From Marivivens sp. (GTDB lineage: Bacteria; Pseudomonadota; Alphaproteobacteria; Rhodobacterales; Rhodobacteraceae), in NCBI GenBank assembly GCA_024642115.1, contig JAHEBU010000007.1, positions 1-64,000 of the forward strand: DNA of 64,000 bases, in the 5' to 3' direction. The notes under the pieces are model-generated. The model searched no databases and had not been told where the DNA came from. It saw nothing but the letters and a program-made list of their open reading frames with translations. Of the stretch, positions 59,295-64,000 are shown piece by piece. The position numbers were made by a program, and so were the translations under genes. Position 1 is the stretch's first letter; each line of letters begins with the position of its first letter.

Positions 59295-59384
59295 TTGCCC
59301 GATGGGGGGCATAGACCTGCCCCCTCTGTGCCGCAATCCAAGGGCAGTCTAGGCGTCGAACAACCTGACCCGGAGGGACCGACG

Positions 59385-59861
59385 ATGAAGTGGACTGCGC
59401 TGGCCTTTGCGGCCGCCCTGACCTGTTTTGCCACGCAAAGCCATGCGGCCAACACCTGTGCCGTACCCGGAAACGCCGATGCGCTGGCAAGTGCCATTGC
59501 CAACGGCGTCAACCAGATGCGCGCGGCGAACGGGTTGCGCCAGTTGCGCTATAATCCAACGCTGGGTCGCGCCGCGTTGGCCCATGCCTGCGACATGGAG
59601 GTGAATTCGTTTTTCGATCACCACGGGTCGAACGGGTCGAACCATCACCAGCGCATCGCGCAGGCCGGATACCGTGATTGCCTGAGTGCCGAGAACCTCG
59701 CCTGGGGTTATCCCGATCCCAACCAGATCGTCACCGGATGGATGGGGTCGCCCGGCCACCGGTTCAACATGCTGCACCCGGACGTGCGCGAGATGGGCGT
59801 GGCAGTGGCGCAAGGCGCGCGTGGCCCGATCTGGGTGCTGGAACTGGCCAAGCCCTGCTAA
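59385..59861 (+). CDS. exported CAP/SCP-domain protein
   Basis: A 158-residue secreted CAP-superfamily protein. Signal about 1-22 (cleavage after SHA). Motifs: VNQMRAANGLRQLRYNPTLGRAALAHACDME, FFDHHGSNGSNHHQRIAQAGYRDCLSAENLAWG and VTGWMGSPGHRFNMLHPDVREMGVAVA, with the conserved His/Glu cavity residues. Cysteines at about 24, 70, 100 and the C-terminus may form disulfides. Role in bacteria unknown. The ATG at 59385 has CGGAGGG before it. Confidence 0.9.
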   Translation: MKWTALAFAAALTCFATQSHAANTCAVPGNADALASAIANGVNQMRAANGLRQLRYNPTLGRAALAHACDMEVNSFFDHHGSNGSNHHQRIAQAGYRDCLSAENLAWGYPDPNQIVTGWMGSPGHRFNMLHPDVREMGVAVAQGARGPIWVLELAKPC

Positions 59862-59864
59862 GGA

Positions 59865-60302
59865 TCAGACGTCGATCCAGATTGTGACGGGGCCGTCGTT
59901 GGTCAGGCTGACCTTCATGTCCGCACCGAATTGTCCGCAGGCGGTGGGGATGCCCAAGGCGGCGACCTCTGATTTGAATTTTTCGTAGAGCCTGTCACCT
60001 TCGGTTGGCGGTGCCGCTTGGCTGAAACCGGGGCGGTTGCCGCGGCTGGTGTCGGCGGCCAGCGTGAACTGGCTCACAATCAACGCCGCCCCGGCGGTAT
60101 CAGCCAGTGACAGGTTCATCTTGTCCGCCTCATCCCGAAAGATACGCAGTTTGGCGATCTTGGCGGCCAGTTGGGCCGGTTTGTCGTCGGTATCGCCCTG
60201 CATGGCGCAGACGAGGATCAGCAGACCCGGCCCGATTTCGCCAATGACCGCGCCTTCGACCCGCACGGCGGCGTCCGAGACGCGCTGGATCAGCGCCCTC
60301 AT
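59865..60302 (-). CDS. dtd: D-aminoacyl-tRNA deacylase
   Basis: A 145-residue enzyme that removes D-amino acids from mischarged tRNA. Conserved signatures are [17 protein letters not shown] at the start, [23 protein letters not shown] (active-site SQFTL) and [19 protein letters not shown] with the cross-subunit Gly-cisPro-type loop near the C-terminus (TNDGPVT). Overlaps the kinase gene by 4 bp, so these two are translated together. Confidence 0.96.
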   Translation of the reverse strand: MRALIQRVSDAAVRVEGAVIGEIGPGLLILVCAMQGDTDDKPAQLAAKIAKLRIFRDEADKMNLSLADTAGAALIVSQFTLAADTSRGNRPGFSQAAPPTEGDRLYEKFKSEVAALGIPTACGQFGADMKVSLTNDGPVTIWIDV

Positions 60303-61228
60303 GCGGGGGAATGGGCCAGTTCGTGGGCCCAGGGTGGGTTGGCCCCGGCGCGGCTGACCGTGACCGCCGCCGCCTTGGCCCCGAGGGTCAGGGCCGCGCG
60401 GATCGTGGGTTCGTCCAGGTTCGCCACGGCGGTCTTGGTCAGTGCGCCGCGTTGGTGCAGCGATGCCAGAACCCCGGCGTTGAACGTGTCGCCAGCGCCC
60501 ACAGTATCCACGACCGTCACCTTTTCAGACGCCACAAAGACGTTGTGCGAGGAGGTAAAGCCGGTGGCCCCCTTGGCCCCTTGGGTGATGCAGACCAGAC
60601 GCGGACCCATCGTGAGGATCTTGCGGGCCATATCCTCGATCCCCGATCCGCCCATCAGCCAGGCGAGGTCCTCGTCGCTGAGTTTGACGATATCGGCCAG
60701 CCGCAGCATCCGGTCGATGCGGGCGCGATAGACGGCCTCGTCGCGGATGAAGGAGGGGCGGATGTTGGGGTCGATCATGGTGACGCGGGCGGGGGCCTCG
60801 CGCCGCATCAGCGCCTCGTACGCGCTGGCGCAGGGTTCCACGACCAGCGAAATTCCCCCGAAAAACAACGCCTCGGCCCCCGGTTTGGGCAGGTCGGCCG
60901 CGGTCAGCATCCGGCCGGCGGTGTTTTCGTCGTAAAACGCATAGGTGGCGTGGCCATCCACCAGTTTGACAAAGGCGACCGTGCAGGGCCGGTCGGAAAT
61001 CGCGCAGGGGCTGCTGTCCACATGCGATGCGGCCAGTTGATCGCGCAGGATCTGCCCCAGAAAATCGGACGAAATCCCGGAAAAGAAGCCTGCAGGCGCA
61101 CCGAGCCGCCCAAGGGCAACGGCGGTATTGAACACCGCCCCGCCCGCGTAAGGCGCAAAGGCATCCTCGCCCGCTGGCGTTTTACGGGGGAGCATGTCGA
61201 TCAGGGCTTCGCCGCAGGACAGGATCAT
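60299..61228 (-). CDS. PfkB-family carbohydrate kinase
   Basis: A 309-residue ribokinase-like sugar kinase. N-terminal [17 protein letters not shown] (about 28-44) is the first PfkB signature; the second is [15 protein letters not shown] (about 241-255) with the catalytic Asp in GAGD. The start segment [12 protein letters not shown] resembles fructokinases; fructose or another ketose is a plausible substrate. The ATG at 61228 follows AGGTGG; a GTG three codons earlier is less likely. Confidence 0.9.
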   Translation of the reverse strand: MILSCGEALIDMLPRKTPAGEDAFAPYAGGAVFNTAVALGRLGAPAGFFSGISSDFLGQILRDQLAASHVDSSPCAISDRPCTVAFVKLVDGHATYAFYDENTAGRMLTAADLPKPGAEALFFGGISLVVEPCASAYEALMRREAPARVTMIDPNIRPSFIRDEAVYRARIDRMLRLADIVKLSDEDLAWLMGGSGIEDMARKILTMGPRLVCITQGAKGATGFTSSHNVFVASEKVTVVDTVGAGDTFNAGVLASLHQRGALTKTAVANLDEPTIRAALTLGAKAAAVTVSRAGANPPWAHELAHSPA

Positions 61229-61237
61229 CAAAACCAC

Positions 61238-62353
61238 CTATTGTTGCTGGTTGGTAGCGATAACATATCCCACGATCAGCGCAACGATCAGACCCAGAAT
61301 AACCGCAAAGGTAATTTTCCACGCCGAATAGGGGCGTTCGCCCTGAACCTTTCCGGTGCGGCCATTCACGACAAAACGGAACGTGCGCCCTCGGTATTTG
61401 TAGGCGGCGAGCCACACCGGCAGCAGGATATGCTTGAACGTCACGTCCTTGATATCGGTGGCAACCGAACTGACCTGCTGATGATCGCCGCCGATGTCGA
61501 ACTTGATGTCGCGCAGGATCATCGCGTCCATATAGGCGCGGGCCTCGGCATAGCCTTCTTCAAGCTGGACCTGATACCCCTCAGCCCGGAAGCCGGCCAA
61601 AAACTGGGGCGTGTAGGGTTCCAGCGCCGACAGGTCCCACGGCTGCAACCCGTCGGTATAGCGTTTGGGCAGGGATTTTGACGCCAGCACCAGCACATCG
61701 TCAAAGAACCGCGCGACCCGGCCAGAGGCGGGGCGCCAGCGCGTCTTGCGCACCTGCACCGTCTCGCGCTTGCCGTTGCGAATGACGGTCTGGGTTTCAT
61801 AGTAATCGTCGCCGCGCTGCCCGGTATAGGCGGATTTGGTATCGGCGTCGTAGGTCCAGTAGGGGACATAGATGCCCGACATCGCCCGGCCCTTGCGGGC
61901 GTAATCCTTGACGCCGTTGGGTGCGAACCAGAGCGACCCCAACCAATCGGTCAGCGCTGTCCGTGCCTGTTTTTCGTCCAGCCCAAAGGGCAAGAGCCCG
62001 CGTGGCTTGATATGCCGGTGGGTGCCGGTGTCGGTGACGACGGGGGTCGCGCAGAACGGACATTCGGTGGCCTGCACGGTTTCCGAAATTTCGACCTGCG
62101 CCCCGCAGTTGGGGCAGGACAGGACGCGCGTCGTCTCGATCTCGGCTTCGGGGAGCTGGTTTGCGATGGCCGCCTTGAAATCCAGTTCGCGGATGGCCGT
62201 GCCTGCGTAGCTGGTCGAGGCGATGGCCTGAGTGTTGCCGCAATGATCGCAGATCATCTGGTTCTGACCGGGATCGAACCGCATGTCCGCCCCGCATTGA
62301 TCGCAGGGGAAATGGTGTTCTTCCTGAACGGGGGCGGGGTCCAAGGTTTCCAT
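61238..62353 (-). CDS. zinc-ribbon membrane protein (TFIIB-type zinc ribbon)
   Basis: A 371-residue protein with two N-terminal zinc ribbons, CDQCGADM...CDHCG (about 17-39) and CPNCGAQ...CPFCATP (about 80-105), a central beta-rich domain (YVPYWTYDADTKSAYTGQRGDDYYET) and one C-terminal membrane helix (about 347-367). The family is often labelled primosomal protein N' or replication factor Y because of the zinc fingers; nothing here supports a helicase. It is encoded beside the SPFH-GYF protein, suggesting a joint membrane function. The zinc ribbons should face the cytoplasm. Confidence 0.78.
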   Translation of the reverse strand: METLDPAPVQEEHHFPCDQCGADMRFDPGQNQMICDHCGNTQAIASTSYAGTAIRELDFKAAIANQLPEAEIETTRVLSCPNCGAQVEISETVQATECPFCATPVVTDTGTHRHIKPRGLLPFGLDEKQARTALTDWLGSLWFAPNGVKDYARKGRAMSGIYVPYWTYDADTKSAYTGQRGDDYYETQTVIRNGKRETVQVRKTRWRPASGRVARFFDDVLVLASKSLPKRYTDGLQPWDLSALEPYTPQFLAGFRAEGYQVQLEEGYAEARAYMDAMILRDIKFDIGGDHQQVSSVATDIKDVTFKHILLPVWLAAYKYRGRTFRFVVNGRTGKVQGERPYSAWKITFAVILGLIVALIVGYVIATNQQQ

Positions 62354-62361
62354 GATCGCCT

Positions 62362-62784
62362 TTACAGGTATTTGTGCCAGATCCGGGGCGTCATCATCCG
62401 CAGCGCCCCGTCATACAGGGTTGTGTGCCGCCAGAGGTGAAAGATGGCGTGAAACGTGCTGGCCACGAGCAGAACCAACAGGGAATTCCAAGCCATGTCG
62501 AGGGTGGTGAGGTTCAAAAGAGCGCCGAGGTTGAGCGCCACGGCGATGCCCAGCACCGCATACATACCCCTGTGCATCCACGGATAGGCGGCGCGGGCCG
62601 CCCCGGTCAGTTTCGGTCCCGGCTTGCCCAGCAATCCCTTGACCAGCGCCAGCCCGACCCAGACCGCGCCAAAGACCACGAAGGTCCAGCGCAGGGCAGG
62701 GGCTGCCGAGCCGCCCTTGATCATGGCCAGCACCAGCATCAGCGTGCCCCAGTGGAGCAGGATCGTCAGCCCGCGCCGGGTCAT
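62362..62784 (-). CDS. cytochrome b561-like membrane protein
   Basis: A 140-residue integral membrane protein with about four helices. Histidines occur at LLHWGTLM (near 11), PWMHRGMYAV (near 71) and in FHAIFHLWRHTTLYDGAL (near 112-124), positions compatible with heme b ligation in a b561-type fold. It lies 1 nt downstream of the SPFH gene and 8 nt upstream of the zinc-ribbon gene, so the three form one transcript. Redox partner unknown. Confidence 0.7.
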   Translation of the reverse strand: MTRRGLTILLHWGTLMLVLAMIKGGSAAPALRWTFVVFGAVWVGLALVKGLLGKPGPKLTGAARAAYPWMHRGMYAVLGIAVALNLGALLNLTTLDMAWNSLLVLLVASTFHAIFHLWRHTTLYDGALRMMTPRIWHKYL

Positions 62785-62785
62785 G

Positions 62786-63913
62786 TCAGTTTGCCGGGGC
62801 CGGCGGCGGCGGCGGGGGCATCACTGTGAAAAGCTGCGCCAGTTCAGGGATCTCCTCGGCCTGTTTCCAGCCGTCTTGTCCGGCGGTCCAGACCATGCTG
62901 TCGCGGGCAACTTCGCCCCGGCCAACCATCTGGCCCATCGTGGCACGGGAAAACGGGCCGGTGGTCTGGCCGTTGCTGGCGATGTGCCAGACCCGTTCGA
63001 CGGGCGGGGGTGGGGGCGGCACGGGGGCAGCGGGTTGGGGCGGGACGGCGCCCCAAGGTCCCTCCTGGGTCATCTGGTTGGCCATCGCCATCCCCATCCC
63101 CATGCCAAGACCCGCGCCCATGCCGCCGCCCCCATTAGGGTTGGCGGCGGCGGCCGTCATCGCCTCGGCCGCGGAATACTGGGTGAACTTGTTCAGATCG
63201 CCCGCGATGCCCATCGACGTGCGCTTGTCCAGCGCGGCCTCGACTGCTTCGGGCAGGCTGATGTTTTCGATGTAAAGTTCGGGGATTGTGATGCCGTAGG
63301 CTGTGATAGTGGGGGCGATGGCCGTGGCGATCAGTTTGCCCACGCTTTCGGTGTTGGCGGCCATGTCGAGCACGGGGATATTGGCCGATGCGATGGCCTG
63401 CGAAAACTGCTGCACGATGATGTTGCGGATCTGAAAGCTGATCTCGTCCATTGTGAATTCGCCGTCTGTGCCGACGATTTCCTTCATGAACACGGCCGGA
63501 TCGGCGACCTTGACCGTGTAGGTGCCAAAGGCGCGAATGCGGGTCGGCCCGAATTCGGGGTCGCGCAGCATGATCGGGTTCTTGGTGCCCCATTTGAGGT
63601 CGGAAAACCGGGTGGTGTTGATAAAGTAGATTTCGGATTTGAACGGCGATTTGAACCCGTGGTCCCAATGTTGAAGCGAGGTCATGATCGGCATGTTGTT
63701 CGTTTCGAGCATGTAAAGCCCGGGGGTGAACACGTCGGCCAGTTGCCCTTCGTGGATGAACACGGCGGCCTGCCCTTCGCGCACGGTCAGCTTGGCCCCG
63801 TATTTGATTTCATGCCCTTCGCGTTCAAACCGCCAGACCATCGTGTCGCGGGTGTCGTCCGTCCATTCGATGACGTCGATGAACTGGCCGGAGAGAAAGT
63901 CGAGAATACCCAT
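62786..63913 (-). CDS. SPFH-domain protein with C-terminal GYF_2 domain (YdjI/virion-core-like)
   Basis: A 375-residue protein. The N-terminal SPFH-like domain (about 25-215: GAKLTVREGQAAVFIHEGQLADVFTPGLYML, GTYTVKVADPAVFMKEIVG) is followed by a helical part and a glycine/methionine-rich linker (about 250-275). The C-terminal GYF_2/DUF4339 domain (about 300-360) starts VWHIASNGQTTGPFSRATMGQMV; a proline-rich tail ends the protein. GYF domains bind proline-rich peptides, so it may recognise its own tail or a partner. A membrane-scaffold role is inferred. Confidence 0.87.
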   Translation of the reverse strand: MGILDFLSGQFIDVIEWTDDTRDTMVWRFEREGHEIKYGAKLTVREGQAAVFIHEGQLADVFTPGLYMLETNNMPIMTSLQHWDHGFKSPFKSEIYFINTTRFSDLKWGTKNPIMLRDPEFGPTRIRAFGTYTVKVADPAVFMKEIVGTDGEFTMDEISFQIRNIIVQQFSQAIASANIPVLDMAANTESVGKLIATAIAPTITAYGITIPELYIENISLPEAVEAALDKRTSMGIAGDLNKFTQYSAAEAMTAAAANPNGGGGMGAGLGMGMGMAMANQMTQEGPWGAVPPQPAAPVPPPPPPVERVWHIASNGQTTGPFSRATMGQMVGRGEVARDSMVWTAGQDGWKQAEEIPELAQLFTVMPPPPPPAPAN

Positions 63914-63936
63914 GGTCAGGCTCCTTGAGGCTGAGG

Positions 63937-64000
63937 TTAGCTTCGGGCGGCAGTCCCCATCAACTCGCGGGCGATGACGCGCGCGATGGGGGCGGCTTGG
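63937..64000 (-). CDS. 3' end of an unidentified gene (partial)
   Basis: On the minus strand an open frame enters from the right edge and ends at a TAA (63937-63939). The last residues read QAAPIARVIARELMGTAARS. The stop lies 24 nt before the SPFH start codon, which suggests an upstream gene of the same operon. Only about 20 codons are visible, too few to identify the family. Confidence 0.35.
   Translation of the reverse strand, partial: QAAPIARVIARELMGTAARS

Overview
The window looks like chromosomal DNA of a high-GC alphaproteobacterium of the order Rhodobacterales (Rhodobacter/Roseobacter type). The evidence is the gene families: PhaR, the gor-hflK-hflC-degP order, secG followed by pyrG, a very acidic protein with a conserved N-terminus often labelled CheA-like in this group, DUF3572 beside a PleD-type regulator, several small alphaproteobacterial DUF families, and many ATGA or TGATG start/stop overlaps. 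I see no prophage, insertion sequence, integrase, CRISPR array or rRNA. One tRNA (Tyr) sits at the left edge.

Layout. 0-6.8 kb: tRNA-Tyr, rlmB, small genes (zinc ribbon, YHS, CoA-binding), hisFE, a YghU-type GST, phaR, a GFA protein and a LysR regulator. 6.8-17.2 kb: a long minus-strand block made of a polar amino-acid type ABC importer (ATPase, two binding proteins, two permeases), then two glutamine-synthetase-like ligases, a class I amidotransferase, an FAD amine oxidase and a DegT-type aminotransferase. I read this as uptake and gamma-glutamylation of an amine or amino acid. 17.3-24.8 kb: a PhnD-like binding protein, TerB, DUF1330, rlmJ, a broken MAPEG gene, pyrG, secG, purA and small membrane proteins. 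24.8-29.7 kb: a 791-residue acidic protein, thiamine diphosphokinase, an EamA exporter and a gene-poor segment bracketed by repeats.

29.7-38.3 kb: L-serine dehydratase and a GST, rpiA, then gor-hflK-hflC-degP (thiol redox and membrane protein quality control). 38.3-46.5 kb: metabolic and transport genes, including a DUF1007/NicO nickel-cobalt pair, a MATE exporter, an FAH-family enzyme and a Nudix hydrolase. 46.6-48.8 kb: an EF-hand protein, an ECF-like sigma factor, a probable membrane anti-sigma factor and a CnrX-like periplasmic sensor, all on one strand. 48.8-56.3 kb: a PleD-type cyclase, an HAD phosphatase, a non-pyrrolysine MttB homologue, a tandem SpoIIAA-like protein, a luciferase-family monooxygenase and a fasciclin protein. 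56.3-59.3 kb: the zinc uptake locus znuA / zur-znuC-znuB with a palindromic operator in the divergent promoter. 59.4-64 kb: a CAP protein, dtd plus a PfkB kinase, and a module of an SPFH-GYF protein, a b561-like membrane protein and a zinc-ribbon membrane protein.

The most unusual material outside ordinary genes is: two copies (about 153 and 155 bp) of a palindrome-ended repeat with a 19-bp internal stem, plus solo ends just after pyrG and sdaA; a MAPEG gene with two compensating frameshifts; a three-hairpin candidate small RNA at about 1.93-2.05 kb; and GATC-centred inverted repeats flanking the transporter/ligase block. No completely unprecedented system is clearly present.
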